NCBI RefSeq assembly: GCF_022429565.1
Contig: NZ_CP092487.1
Location: forward strand, 1,940,001-2,004,000
Direction: 5' to 3'
DNA length: 64,000 bases
Origin: Lutibacter sp. A64
GTDB taxonomy: Bacteria; Bacteroidota; Bacteroidia; Flavobacteriales; Flavobacteriaceae
Of the stretch, positions 46,180-55,702 are shown piece after piece. The first letter of the stretch is position 1, and every line of letters starts with the position of its first letter. The notes beneath the pieces were generated by a model. It ran no database searches. It saw only the letters and a program-made list of their open reading frames with translations, and was not told the DNA's origin. Both the position numbers and the translations under genes were made by a program.

Positions 46180-47288
46180 TGCGCTTTAATTTTAAATAAT
46201 TTCAACCACTTTTCCATTACTTTATGTTCGTTAAAACGTGCTATGTTTTTTAAGGCGGCTTGTTCCATCAATTTTCTTTTCTCAGAATTTTTGATTAATT
46301 GAGCGAGTGCAACCGAAAAAGCCTCAATATTATTATGCTTTACTAAAATACCATCTTCTTCATTCGTTATTATATTTCTAGGACCATAAGGGCAATCATA
46401 TGAAACTACAGGTAAGCCACAGGCTAAAGATTCTAGCAACACCATTGGAAAACATTCCGTTGCGGAAGTCATTGCATACAAGGAGGCTGCTTGCATTTTA
46501 GCGTCTAATTTATTAGTTGCTCCCATTAATTTAATAGAAGGTGTTTCTTCCTTTTTAATTAAGTTTTTTAATTCATTAACCAAATCTTGATCTCCTTCCC
46601 CATAAATATGCACTTCCCAATCTGGAAATTGAGCTGCAATTAAACCCCAAGCCTTAATTAAATGGTCAAATTGTTTTACCGGTGCTATTCTACCTGCGGC
46701 TAAAATAATCTTTTTCCTTTTAATAGTATTTAATTTTACCTGTGTTGAGGCATTTGGAATTACTACTAGATTATCAGGATTATAGTATTTTTGTTCATCG
46801 TTATTTAAAACAACAATGTGAGTATATTTTTTTTCAATACCCGTATTAATTCTGTGCATTATTTTTTTAAACAAACTAGCTTTTGGTAAATGCTTTACAT
46901 AATAATATCGAGAAGCATGAAACTCTTTTATTGTTTTTATATGACCACTTATAAAAGGAATAAAGTAAAAATCAAAAGCATAATTACAAACAATTAACAC
47001 ATCTGGGTTAATTGCACGTAGCTTATTTTTTAATCTTTTTAAATGTGTAGGAACCTTTTTAAGATTAGTTAAACTAAAATAACTTTTTGTACGTATATAA
47101 TTTATATCCAAATCATAATGTAGTACCTTATCTGAAATCGGATAACAAAAAGGCTTCCCTTTTTGCTCAGTTGTAATTAAATACACCTGATAGTCTGGCA
47201 ATGTTACCAAATAATTTAACTTTTGAGCCAATACCTTTTCAATACCGCCGTGTAAATATATTTGATCTGTGCTATAAACTATTTTCAT
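46176..47288 (-). CDS. Glycosyltransferase family 4
   Basis: A 370-residue GT-B enzyme: N-terminus KIVYSTDQIYLHGGIEKVLA, donor-domain AAGRIAPVKQFDHLIKAWGL, HIYGEGDQDLVNEL and SATECFPMVLLESLACGLPV with the E-x7-E pair. It closely resembles the next upstream gene (47290-48390) in plan and motifs (GGLERV, SRFEGFGMVLIEAMSFGVP), so the two are probably paralogues adding successive sugars. Confidence 0.92.
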   Translation of the reverse strand: MKIVYSTDQIYLHGGIEKVLAQKLNYLVTLPDYQVYLITTEQKGKPFCYPISDKVLHYDLDINYIRTKSYFSLTNLKKVPTHLKRLKNKLRAINPDVLIVCNYAFDFYFIPFISGHIKTIKEFHASRYYYVKHLPKASLFKKIMHRINTGIEKKYTHIVVLNNDEQKYYNPDNLVVIPNASTQVKLNTIKRKKIILAAGRIAPVKQFDHLIKAWGLIAAQFPDWEVHIYGEGDQDLVNELKNLIKKEETPSIKLMGATNKLDAKMQAASLYAMTSATECFPMVLLESLACGLPVVSYDCPYGPRNIITNEEDGILVKHNNIEAFSVALAQLIKNSEKRKLMEQAALKNIARFNEHKVMEKWLKLFKIKAQ

Positions 47289-47289
47289 C

Positions 47290-48390
47290 CTATTTTACTA
47301 AGCTTTTAAATAAGGTATCCCACAAAGGTATAATATTATCAGGGGTATATCGCTTTACATTTTCTTTCGCTTGAAACCCCATACGTTTACGCAAGGTTTC
47401 ATTTTCAATAAGGTTAATTAACACATTTGCAAAACCATTAATATTATCATTTTCAATCAAAAAACCATCTTCAGTATGAGTTATAATATCTGCAGGTCCG
47501 TGTGGACAGTCAAACGCAACACAGGGCACTCCAAAACTCATAGCTTCTATCAATACCATACCAAAACCTTCAAAACGTGAAGACATTACATATATAGAAG
47601 CTTCTTTATACTTTGCTTGTATATCCTTAACTGGTGGGTAAAAATGTATTGTATTCGAAATTTCTAATACTTCCGCTTTTTCCTCTAGTTTTAAGTTTGA
47701 ATCTAATTTTCCATAAACGTCTATGCTCCAATCTGGAAATTTCTTAGATACCAAACTCCAAATATCTAATAACCTGTCATACCCTTTTTGATAGGATTGC
47801 TTGCCAACAACCAATACTTTTTTATTAGTAAGTAAAGATTGTGCTTCATTAGTAAAAGGTAATGGGTTTGGAATTACTACTAAATTATTTAAATTCCATT
47901 CTTTTAAATTTCCATTGGTTAATACTACAAATTTATGAAATTGGCTTGCTCCAAAATTCATTAGACCAAACTTTAATCTTGTTTTTAAACGTTGAACAAA
48001 CGAAATTGAATCTGCTCTATTTTCAATTTGCTTAGAAACATGGCGTTCATAAATAACCGGTATTTTTTTTCCAAAGAATATTGGAAACAGCATTCCTTTT
48101 AAACCATCATCACAGACCGAAATAACATCTGGTTTTAGTGCTTTTAACGCATTTTTAATCCCTTTTTTATATTGTAAAAAATAATTGAGAGCATTGCCAC
48201 CTACTTTAATATCAATAAACTTAATTTTTGTACTAAACTTATAAAATGGAGATTTGTCACCATTATTTAAAGTTAAAATATGCACTTTATACCCTAATGT
48301 ATCCGCTAAATAACTTGCTTTTACCGCCAGTACACGCTCTAAGCCTCCTGAGCCATTAATTGCATTTGTAATGTAGAGTAGTTTTATCAT
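47290..48390 (-). CDS. Glycosyltransferase family 4
   Basis: A 366-residue GT-B enzyme: IKLLYITNAINGSGGLERVL at the N-terminus, VVGKQSYQKGYDRLLDIWSL, SIDVYGKLDSNLKLEE and SSRFEGFGMVLIEAMSFGVP, then DCPHGPADIITHTEDGFLI. It is 1 base away from the downstream paralogue and 4 from the upstream gene, in a tight operon. The donor sugar is unknown. Confidence 0.92.
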   Translation of the reverse strand: MIKLLYITNAINGSGGLERVLAVKASYLADTLGYKVHILTLNNGDKSPFYKFSTKIKFIDIKVGGNALNYFLQYKKGIKNALKALKPDVISVCDDGLKGMLFPIFFGKKIPVIYERHVSKQIENRADSISFVQRLKTRLKFGLMNFGASQFHKFVVLTNGNLKEWNLNNLVVIPNPLPFTNEAQSLLTNKKVLVVGKQSYQKGYDRLLDIWSLVSKKFPDWSIDVYGKLDSNLKLEEKAEVLEISNTIHFYPPVKDIQAKYKEASIYVMSSRFEGFGMVLIEAMSFGVPCVAFDCPHGPADIITHTEDGFLIENDNINGFANVLINLIENETLRKRMGFQAKENVKRYTPDNIIPLWDTLFKSLVK

Positions 48391-48394
48391 TTGT

Positions 48395-49519
48395 TTAACT
48401 TTCTATAAGATTCTTAACTTCCCTTAAAGTTTTCTCTTTTTGATTGTCTTGTTGTTCTTCTAAGTTTTTTATTAAATAATTTTTAAAATCCAAATCTGTC
48501 ATAATTTTCTCTATACCACCTGCTATTGATTTTGAATTCATCTCAGTAATTACACCTGTTTTATCTTGTTCTAAAATAGAATACGCTGTAGGAAAATTAG
48601 TAGTGACTATTGGTTTATTAAGTATAGAAGCTTCAATTAGTGTTCTACCTAAGCCTTCAAAATGTGAAGTTTGCACATAAACATCACACATTTTAACGTA
48701 TGGGTACGGATTATCTCTAAAACCAAGTAGAATAAATTTATTTTCTAAATTAAGTTCTTTAATTAATTTTTCTAAATAAGCTCTTTCATTACCCTCTCCT
48801 ATTATATACCAACGAAAATTAAAACCTAAATCTGAAAGAATTTTGGCTGCTTGCACTGATAATTCAAAACCTTTTTGAATCGCAAGTCTCCCTATAGAAA
48901 CAATATTAATACTATCTGTTGAAAACTTAATAGATACTTTATCTTCTGCTCTTTTTAAAATATCATCTTTATCTATTATATTTCTTATACTAATTACCTT
49001 ATTGGGTGGTATAAACTTTTGCATCGATTCTTTTACAAATACAGATACTCCAACTATTTTATCAAACTTATTGTATATCGGCGTATCAATTTTAATATTA
49101 TAACCAGCCTTGGCAAAATCAATATTAACCCATGCAAATTTCTTTTTTGCCATAATCTTTTCAGCAACAAAATATGTAGCAAAGCCTTGCCCCCAAGCTA
49201 TTGCAATATCAATATCAAGGTCTAATTTTGGAACTTTATTCTTTGCTATTTTCCAAAACAATTGAGCGTTGTGTGTTTTCTCTTTAAAATTTAGAACTCT
49301 TGCTATTTTAAACTTTATTCTAGCAATTAAACTTAAATTAATAGCAACACTTTCAATTGTTAAGTGTTTTGGAACAAATTGTTCAAATTCACCTCCTTTT
49401 TTTAGCACCATTAAACGTACTTCGTAGCCTGAGTAATCAAGATTATTCAATAAACTTAACAAGCTTCTTTCAGCTCCTCCACAATGCAACGATTCAACAA
49501 AAAAAAGTATTTTCTTCAT
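48395..49519 (-). CDS. Glycosyltransferase family 4
   Basis: A 374-residue GT-B enzyme. I prefer ATG 49519 (MKKILFFVESLHCGGAERS), since it begins directly at the conserved first strand. ATG 49531 or 49552 are alternatives, the latter overlapping the previous gene by 17 bases. The donor domain has SIGRLAIQKGFELSVQAAKI, YIIGEGNERAYLEK and TSHFEGLGRTLIEASILNKP. Acts in repeat-unit assembly on the inner face of the membrane; the sugar is unknown. Confidence 0.9.
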   Translation of the reverse strand: MKKILFFVESLHCGGAERSLLSLLNNLDYSGYEVRLMVLKKGGEFEQFVPKHLTIESVAINLSLIARIKFKIARVLNFKEKTHNAQLFWKIAKNKVPKLDLDIDIAIAWGQGFATYFVAEKIMAKKKFAWVNIDFAKAGYNIKIDTPIYNKFDKIVGVSVFVKESMQKFIPPNKVISIRNIIDKDDILKRAEDKVSIKFSTDSINIVSIGRLAIQKGFELSVQAAKILSDLGFNFRWYIIGEGNERAYLEKLIKELNLENKFILLGFRDNPYPYVKMCDVYVQTSHFEGLGRTLIEASILNKPIVTTNFPTAYSILEQDKTGVITEMNSKSIAGGIEKIMTDLDFKNYLIKNLEEQQDNQKEKTLREVKNLIES

Positions 49520-49535
49520 TTTATTTTTCATAAAT

Positions 49536-50630
49536 TTAGTTTTTGATAGCATTTATCAAAAAAGCTTTTGAACTTAATATGGCTTCCTGTTTTTTATGCC
49601 TAATAGATTTGTAATCTATTAAATTTAAAGTATCTGTTATATTATTCTTAGTAATTAATACATGGTTCAAATCAAAAAGAGCTAATAAATCTCGCATACG
49701 GGTATTAATTGCCTCTTGCCTATTTACCACTACAAATTGTTTTTCAAAAATTAATGAAAAAGCAACTGCATGAAACGAATTTGTAATAACAAACTGCGCA
49801 TTTGCAATTAATGATAAAAAAAACTCAGGACCTTTTAACCAATAATTATTGGTTGCATACTTAATATTTTTATTTACTGTATAAATTTTATACCCTTTTT
49901 CTTGTTGTAACTTAATTGCTATCTCTTTAATAAAAGAATTAGAATCAAAATCGTATACAAAAATAAATTTTTCATCAATCTTTTTTATAAAGGTTTCTTT
50001 CCAATACTTGGCTGATAGTAAGAATACCGGGTCTAAAACCTGTGCTACATTTTCAATATCTAATTCATTTAATATAGTTACACCAGAAGTCTCTCTTACA
50101 GAAACATGGTGTATCCTACTTACCTTTTCTTTAACAAATGGTTTTAAGTACGCCTCAATACTATCAATAGCAAAACTTGCTGCATACGAAATTTTCAACT
50201 TATCATCTGGCACAAAATCTAAATAAAAAGCAGGGTCTTTTCCATTCTCAAAAAAAGAATTCCAAATTTGGTCACTGCCACAAATATACGTATCTGCAAT
50301 AGGTAGGTTATTTTTTAACTCTTCATTAGTTTTATATATACTGTTTCCGGTTTTAATATATTTCTTTGAAAATGTATCAAATACCTTTTTACGTTTTAAT
50401 GCTTTTATCCTTCCTGGTAATTTAGCCAATAAATAAATGTACTTAACAGGAAATGTATTGTATTTTGGTGAAACCGACCATAAATTAAAATGATTACTTA
50501 AATAATAGGGCTTATAATGGATTGCCTCCGTTGTATGCCCTAATGCTTCAAGGTATTTTAGCAAGGCAAACTCTTGTAAACTAGCACCATAATTATAAAC
50601 TTCATGACAAGTAATGGTTTTAATTTTCAT
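49536..50630 (-). CDS. Polysaccharide pyruvyl transferase family protein
   Basis: A 364-residue member of the WcaK/CsaB-type pyruvyl transferase family. The N-terminus has TITCHEVYNYGASLQEFALL with the conserved NYGA..Q pattern; the middle has YICGSDQIWNSFFENGKDPA; the C-terminus has FVITNSFHAVAFSLIFEKQF, containing the catalytic-site His. The family transfers pyruvate from phosphoenolpyruvate to a sugar to make a ketal, adding negative charge. It lies 14 bases after an acetyltransferase gene. Confidence 0.9.
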   Translation of the reverse strand: MKIKTITCHEVYNYGASLQEFALLKYLEALGHTTEAIHYKPYYLSNHFNLWSVSPKYNTFPVKYIYLLAKLPGRIKALKRKKVFDTFSKKYIKTGNSIYKTNEELKNNLPIADTYICGSDQIWNSFFENGKDPAFYLDFVPDDKLKISYAASFAIDSIEAYLKPFVKEKVSRIHHVSVRETSGVTILNELDIENVAQVLDPVFLLSAKYWKETFIKKIDEKFIFVYDFDSNSFIKEIAIKLQQEKGYKIYTVNKNIKYATNNYWLKGPEFFLSLIANAQFVITNSFHAVAFSLIFEKQFVVVNRQEAINTRMRDLLALFDLNHVLITKNNITDTLNLIDYKSIRHKKQEAILSSKAFLINAIKN

Positions 50631-50644
50631 AACATAAATAAAAT

Positions 50645-51238
50645 CTAGTTTAAATCCTTAATAATTTTAATAGGATTACCTCCTGCTATTACCATACTTG
50701 GGATGTCTTTATGTACAACACTATTGGCAGAGATTATACTCCCAGCACCAATGGTTACTCCGGGTAAAACAACAACTCCTGTACCTAACCAAACATTGTC
50801 TTCGATAACAACTTCTTTAACTTCTCCAGTAGTATTAATTCTGTTTTCAATGTTATCAAAAGAAGCTTGATGCCCATTCCCATCAATTATATGACAATTT
50901 GCAGCAATAAGACAATTATTTCCAATTTCTACTCTTTTATAAGCATGTATACAGCTCCCGTGAAACCGAGTGTTATCTCCTATTTTTATAATTGCATTAG
51001 ATATATCTGCCATTAACTTACAAGGTGAATGCATGTTTACGTGATATCCATAATTGTCAGAGTTTATAGTTGCATTATTCCCAATAATTAATTTCGCATC
51101 TGGATGAAGTTGAATTATAGGATTCTTTTTAAAAACTACGTTGTTTCCAACTTTAATTGGTAGATTTTTTAAAAGCTCTTGAAACTCTTTTCTTTCTAGA
51201 TAATTAATTATTTTTCGTAAATATTTTAAGATTATCAT
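50645..51238 (-). CDS. Hexapeptide-repeat acetyltransferase
   Basis: A 197-residue left-handed beta-helix acyltransferase (about 30-190; PDAKLIIGNNATINSDNYGY, EIGNNCLIAANCHIIDGNGH). The conserved His/Asp-Gly region is CHIIDGNGH, with NVWLGTGVVVLPGVTIGAGS and the closing GGNPIKIIKDL. Resembles O-acetyltransferases of the WcaF/maltose type that decorate surface glycans. It overlaps the ATP-grasp gene by 4 bases, so translation is coupled. Confidence 0.9.
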   Translation of the reverse strand: MIILKYLRKIINYLERKEFQELLKNLPIKVGNNVVFKKNPIIQLHPDAKLIIGNNATINSDNYGYHVNMHSPCKLMADISNAIIKIGDNTRFHGSCIHAYKRVEIGNNCLIAANCHIIDGNGHQASFDNIENRINTTGEVKEVVIEDNVWLGTGVVVLPGVTIGAGSIISANSVVHKDIPSMVIAGGNPIKIIKDLN

Positions 51239-52266
51239 TTTTTATTTTTAACTTGTTCAATTACTTTATCAACCATCCAGGAAGAATAGTTTCCAATTTG
51301 TCCTTTAATCCAATTTAAATTTTCATCCCAATAACCTGGACATTTCTCGTAAGCACTTGTTGAATAGGCGTATGTAATTTCAATAATAACAGGCTTATCA
51401 TTTTTATCAAAGACAATATCATAAGCTACACTATTCATTTTTAACTTCTTTGCAACATTAAGCACAAGTTGTAATATTGATGTATCAACATCATTATTTA
51501 AAAAATCCATATTACCACTTCCTGATGCTTTAAAATCTCCCTCTCTATTAGATCTTTTTAACCCAAAAATTCTTTCCTGATTAACAACAACAAGTCTTAA
51601 ATCATAATCATTGTTTGGCATAAACTCTTGAAAATACACATAATCTTTTTCTATATGATTAACCCAATCTTTATTTAAAGGTTTTAACAGATGACGAAAG
51701 CTTTTAAGTAACCTCCAAAGTGACTTATGTTGACGATACCTAGCTAAACTTTCTTCTAAAAAGTATTTTTTTTGATCAAATGCTATAAATCCCTTTCTAA
51801 AAGAAGTTCGAATAATTTTTTTAGCCTCATTTTCACTATGAATCAACTTCACATTACTTGAACCAGCTCCTCCAGTAAGTTTAAAAACTTTTGGCCATTT
51901 AGTATTAGCTGCCCATTCTAAAGCTTCTTGCTTATCATAAAAGACATAGGAAGGTATTAAAGGTGCATCAATAGCCTCTAACAAATATTTCTGTCCAACC
52001 TTATCATCGTAATGCCAATTTTCTTTTATAGACGGAAAGCATACTTTTCCGGCATGCTCAACAGCTGTTAATAATCGCTTAGCTACTTGATAATCTTTTT
52101 TACTTAAATGGTTAGTATGCCACATTAAAGCATCACAGTCTTTAAGTTGCTCAATAACATTATTACTATAAACATCTATTAATTGATAATTAATATTTTG
52201 ATTGTCACAATATTCAATCCATTTCTTAGCAAACCCTCTTGGATTACTTTGTATACCTATTTTCAT
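51235..52266 (-). CDS. ATP-grasp enzyme of the polysaccharide locus
   Basis: A 343-residue ATP-grasp protein: N-terminal substrate domain (KIGIQSNPRGFAKKWIEYCD), then KVFKLTGGAGSSNVKLIHSE resembling the ATP-binding loop, YVYFQEFMPNNDYDLRLVVV, and the magnesium-binding VAYDIVFDKNDKPVIIEITY. The family forms carboxylate-amine or thiol bonds through an acyl phosphate (as in RimK and D-Ala-D-Ala ligase). In this locus it could link an amino acid or other acid to a sugar. It overlaps both neighbours by 4 bases, so it is a genuine member of the pathway. Confidence 0.85.
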   Translation of the reverse strand: MKIGIQSNPRGFAKKWIEYCDNQNINYQLIDVYSNNVIEQLKDCDALMWHTNHLSKKDYQVAKRLLTAVEHAGKVCFPSIKENWHYDDKVGQKYLLEAIDAPLIPSYVFYDKQEALEWAANTKWPKVFKLTGGAGSSNVKLIHSENEAKKIIRTSFRKGFIAFDQKKYFLEESLARYRQHKSLWRLLKSFRHLLKPLNKDWVNHIEKDYVYFQEFMPNNDYDLRLVVVNQERIFGLKRSNREGDFKASGSGNMDFLNNDVDTSILQLVLNVAKKLKMNSVAYDIVFDKNDKPVIIEITYAYSTSAYEKCPGYWDENLNWIKGQIGNYSSWMVDKVIEQVKNKK

Positions 52267-53210
52267 ACTTTCCTTATATTTGTTATCAAAATAGCTAAGG
52301 CAATCAATTCATGTTTTATAATCCAAGTCAAGGGTATTAAATGAATACTTTGTCCTTTTGCTCTTAATACCAATTGATTTTTATGTTTCTTAATAAGTTC
52401 TTTCAAAATCTTTTTCTTTTTTATTTTCGAATAGTCTGAGTACAATACGTTAAAAAAATATACTAACGCTGATAAAGAATTGTGTTTTGATATAAATTCT
52501 AAATCTTGTGAATAACTCTCAAGTAAATTGAATATTTTACTATATAAATACTCACTATGTTTTACATTTGATTTTTTCGAACTTAGACTATTCGAAACTA
52601 TTCGATAATTATAAGAAGTTGAATTTGAAATTCCAATCATTTTACATTTAAGAACATATGTCAAATTAAACACCACATCCTCCCCTTTGTCTAATTTCTC
52701 ATCGAAACCAATTTTATTTTCAAATATAATAGATTTTCTAAAAAATTTACCCCAAGGAGAGCCAAAGTCTCTAAATAGATTATATTGATTTAAAAATTCA
52801 TTCAAAATCAAACTTTTAGGTTCATATCTGTTATAAAAAGATTTTACATCATCTTTAATAATATATGAATCCATAATAATGTAGTCATGTTTATCAAAAT
52901 CTAATATCGGTTGAAAATAATTTTCAGAAATAAAATCATCACTATCTATAAAAGTAATCCATTCTCCAACCGCATTTTTTAAGCCTAAATTACGAGCAGA
53001 ACTAACACCTCCATTTTTTTTATGAAAGACGCTAACTCTTTTATCATTAGCTGCATAACTGTTACATATCACACCACTTTTATCTTTAGACCCATCATTA
53101 ATTAACAGCAATTCAAAATTAGTAAAACTCTGATTTAAGACAGATTGTATGCATTGTTTAAGGTACTTTTCAGCATTATAAACTGGGATAATTATAGAAA
53201 TTTTTATCAT
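52263..53210 (-). CDS. Glycosyltransferase family 2
   Basis: A 315-residue GT-A enzyme: KISIIIPVYNAEKYLKQCIQ, LLINDGSKDKSG and FIDSDDFISENYF (DxD). A C-terminal basic/hydrophobic segment may hold it at the membrane. It overlaps the ATP-grasp gene by 4 bases. Resembles EpsJ/WaaV-like GT2 enzymes. Confidence 0.92.
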   Translation of the reverse strand: MIKISIIIPVYNAEKYLKQCIQSVLNQSFTNFELLLINDGSKDKSGVICNSYAANDKRVSVFHKKNGGVSSARNLGLKNAVGEWITFIDSDDFISENYFQPILDFDKHDYIIMDSYIIKDDVKSFYNRYEPKSLILNEFLNQYNLFRDFGSPWGKFFRKSIIFENKIGFDEKLDKGEDVVFNLTYVLKCKMIGISNSTSYNYRIVSNSLSSKKSNVKHSEYLYSKIFNLLESYSQDLEFISKHNSLSALVYFFNVLYSDYSKIKKKKILKELIKKHKNQLVLRAKGQSIHLIPLTWIIKHELIALAILITNIRKV

Positions 53211-53227
53211 CTGAATATTACATTATT

Positions 53228-54220
53228 TTAAAATTTACGGTTCTTGTATTCTTTATAAAATTTATTTAATGCATTGTAGTTTTCTTTTTCTCCCTTTTGA
53301 ACTAAAAAATACCACAAACGTCTAAATACTTTTATAAAAAAATTTAAGTTATCATCTTTTTTAAAAAACAAATAATACTTATACCTCACATGAAAATAAA
53401 CTTTTTCTTTAAAAGTAAAATATGAATAAAACTTCTCATATATTAAGTCCCGAAACTTTATGAAGAAGTCATTTATATACGAATTGTTTACAAGATTTTT
53501 GTTTGTAATTGAGTTATCATTTATTCTATATTTTATCGTTTTTTTAGGTAAATAATAAAACTTATTTCCTGCTTTTAACCAATTAAAAAACGTTAATCTA
53601 TCTTCAACGAAAGAATAACTCTCGTCATAACCTCCCATTTCTAAAAATTTATTACGTTTGTAGAAAGTAGCTGGCCCATGAAGAACAATATTCCTAATCA
53701 TTACTTTTAATTGAAACTCATTATTCAATTCCGAAAATTGTTTTGAACGAGCATCAGAATCATTTTTATAGTTTACCAAATTAGAGTCTTCAAAAGTATC
53801 TTTATAAGCCTCATAATCGGAAAAACAAAATTTAATTCTTGAATCACTTTTTACAAACTCTATATTGTCTTTGATGCAATTTGCCATTAATGCGTCATCG
53901 CCAGCAATTAACTTAACCCATTCACCTTTTGCAGCATATAAACCTCGGTTACAATTTTTAGGAATCCCAGTATTTTCTTTAACTGTTATTAATTGAGTTC
54001 TAACAAACCTATCCTTATTCTTTTGTAACCATTCTTCACAAACTGTAACAGTATTATCTGTAGAACAATCATCTGATATAATTAATTCAATATTTTGGTA
54101 GGTCTGTGCTTTTGCACTTTCTAAGGTTTCCAATACATAATTGGAAGAATTGTATGTGATTACAATTATGGAAACTAAGGGGTTTCTTTTTAAACTATTT
54201 GCTATTTCAATAGTATTCAT
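53228..54220 (-). CDS. Glycosyltransferase family 2
   Basis: A 330-residue GT-A enzyme. The start is followed by VSIIVITYNSSNYVLETLES, then LIISDDCSTDNT and WVKLIAGDDALMANC, the DxD-like metal site. The acceptor domain contains GPATFYKRNKFLEMGGYDES. The start codon is immediately adjacent to the stop of the flippase gene. The sugar is unknown. Confidence 0.92.
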   Translation of the reverse strand: MNTIEIANSLKRNPLVSIIVITYNSSNYVLETLESAKAQTYQNIELIISDDCSTDNTVTVCEEWLQKNKDRFVRTQLITVKENTGIPKNCNRGLYAAKGEWVKLIAGDDALMANCIKDNIEFVKSDSRIKFCFSDYEAYKDTFEDSNLVNYKNDSDARSKQFSELNNEFQLKVMIRNIVLHGPATFYKRNKFLEMGGYDESYSFVEDRLTFFNWLKAGNKFYYLPKKTIKYRINDNSITNKNLVNNSYINDFFIKFRDLIYEKFYSYFTFKEKVYFHVRYKYYLFFKKDDNLNFFIKVFRRLWYFLVQKGEKENYNALNKFYKEYKNRKF

Positions 54221-55702
54221 TTATTTCCTTTTTCTAAAATTTAGAATTATCTCTTTCAAATTTAAACGGGTATCTAGCTCTCTATAAGAATACCATACAG
54301 AAAACAAAATAAAAGGCACTCCAACAACATAAGCCCAAAGAGTTGGGATAAATTTAATAATTATAAAACAACACAAGCCTAATATCAATTGAATTCCAAA
54401 AATTTTATAAAAACCAGTATCAAAATGGAACTTATATTTATATTTCAAAACTACATATATCTGAAAAAAATAAAGAACATACGTGATAAAAAATGAGATT
54501 CCTAAACCATCCAAACCATAAAAGTAATACCCCAATAGATTTAAGCCTAGCATATAAATATTAACAATCAGTTCATTCCAAAAAAACAACTTTGAAGCTC
54601 CTTTAGCCAATAACAAAAAACCCATAGCCCAACTTACTACTTTAAAATACATACCTAAGGCGGCCCAATGTATCATACCATTCACAGGAATAAATTTTGT
54701 TGAATACAGTATGATTACCACCCAATTTATAAAAATTATAAATATGGTTAAAATTGGAGCTAAAATTAAGATACCTATTTCTGCTTGTTGATTTATTAAT
54801 TGATTTGCTTTGTTATTATCATATGAGACACCTGAAAGTCTAGGATAATAATCAGTTGCCATAGCACTAAAAACAAGACCAACATAGGTAGTGATAATTG
54901 CAAAGCCTGCTCCATATAACCCAACATCTTCAAGCCCTCCTACTTTATTAATATAAACACGTACCGCATAAGAAAAAGCTACTGTTAACAAACCACTCAA
55001 ACTAATCATAAAACCTAATATCATCATCTGCTTTCCTTCTTTAATTGTTTGAGCAATATCAACATTCACTTTTTCTATAGTCACTTTTCTAGAAAAATAC
55101 CAAGTTAACATTAGGGTAGTAATAGAAGAAATAATAAGCACTGGTACAATCCCTTTTTCACCATAAAAATAATATATGGGTACTGTCACTAGCAAACCAA
55201 TAAAACTCCCAAAAACACTAGATTTTGCTAATGGTTTTAACTTCCTAAAGCCTTGTAATAACACACTTTGCCCACTACTTAATTGATAAAACAATAAGGT
55301 TATAGAAAGCCAAATAAATGCAGATGTATAATTTGTATTCCCAAAAGCCAATTTGCTTAACCAAGATGAAAAAACAATAGTAATAACGGCACCTAACAAC
55401 CCTGTAAACCATACTAATTTACGCATTACAGCTACCACAACTGCAACTCTCTTAAGGTTATCTGTACCAACAGCAGCCGCAATATCTTTTACAGCACTTG
55501 TACGTAATCCAAAGTTTGTGATACTTGTAACTAACCCCAGAGTTGATTGTAACAAACCAACAACCCCCATACCTGCAGGGCCTAATAATATTGCTACAAA
55601 TTTTGAACGTACAATAGCAATTAAGATGTTAAAAACTTGAACTCCTCCAAAAAGAGAAGTTGCTTTCATAATTTGCCGATACGAAGATTTATCCTCTTGC
55701 AT
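54221..55702 (-). CDS. wzx: Wzx-type polysaccharide flippase
   Basis: A 493-residue polytopic protein with about 12-14 hydrophobic segments. The N-terminal TSLFGGVQVFNILIAIVRSK and VAILLGPAGMGVVGLLQSTL are typical of O-antigen translocases in the MOP superfamily, and DVGLYGAGFAIITTYVGLVF recurs in the second half. It moves undecaprenyl-linked repeat units across the inner membrane. Its ATG shares one base with the stop codon of the original acetyltransferase frame upstream (TAATG). Confidence 0.93.
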   Translation of the reverse strand: MQEDKSSYRQIMKATSLFGGVQVFNILIAIVRSKFVAILLGPAGMGVVGLLQSTLGLVTSITNFGLRTSAVKDIAAAVGTDNLKRVAVVVAVMRKLVWFTGLLGAVITIVFSSWLSKLAFGNTNYTSAFIWLSITLLFYQLSSGQSVLLQGFRKLKPLAKSSVFGSFIGLLVTVPIYYFYGEKGIVPVLIISSITTLMLTWYFSRKVTIEKVNVDIAQTIKEGKQMMILGFMISLSGLLTVAFSYAVRVYINKVGGLEDVGLYGAGFAIITTYVGLVFSAMATDYYPRLSGVSYDNNKANQLINQQAEIGILILAPILTIFIIFINWVVIILYSTKFIPVNGMIHWAALGMYFKVVSWAMGFLLLAKGASKLFFWNELIVNIYMLGLNLLGYYFYGLDGLGISFFITYVLYFFQIYVVLKYKYKFHFDTGFYKIFGIQLILGLCCFIIIKFIPTLWAYVVGVPFILFSVWYSYRELDTRLNLKEIILNFRKRK

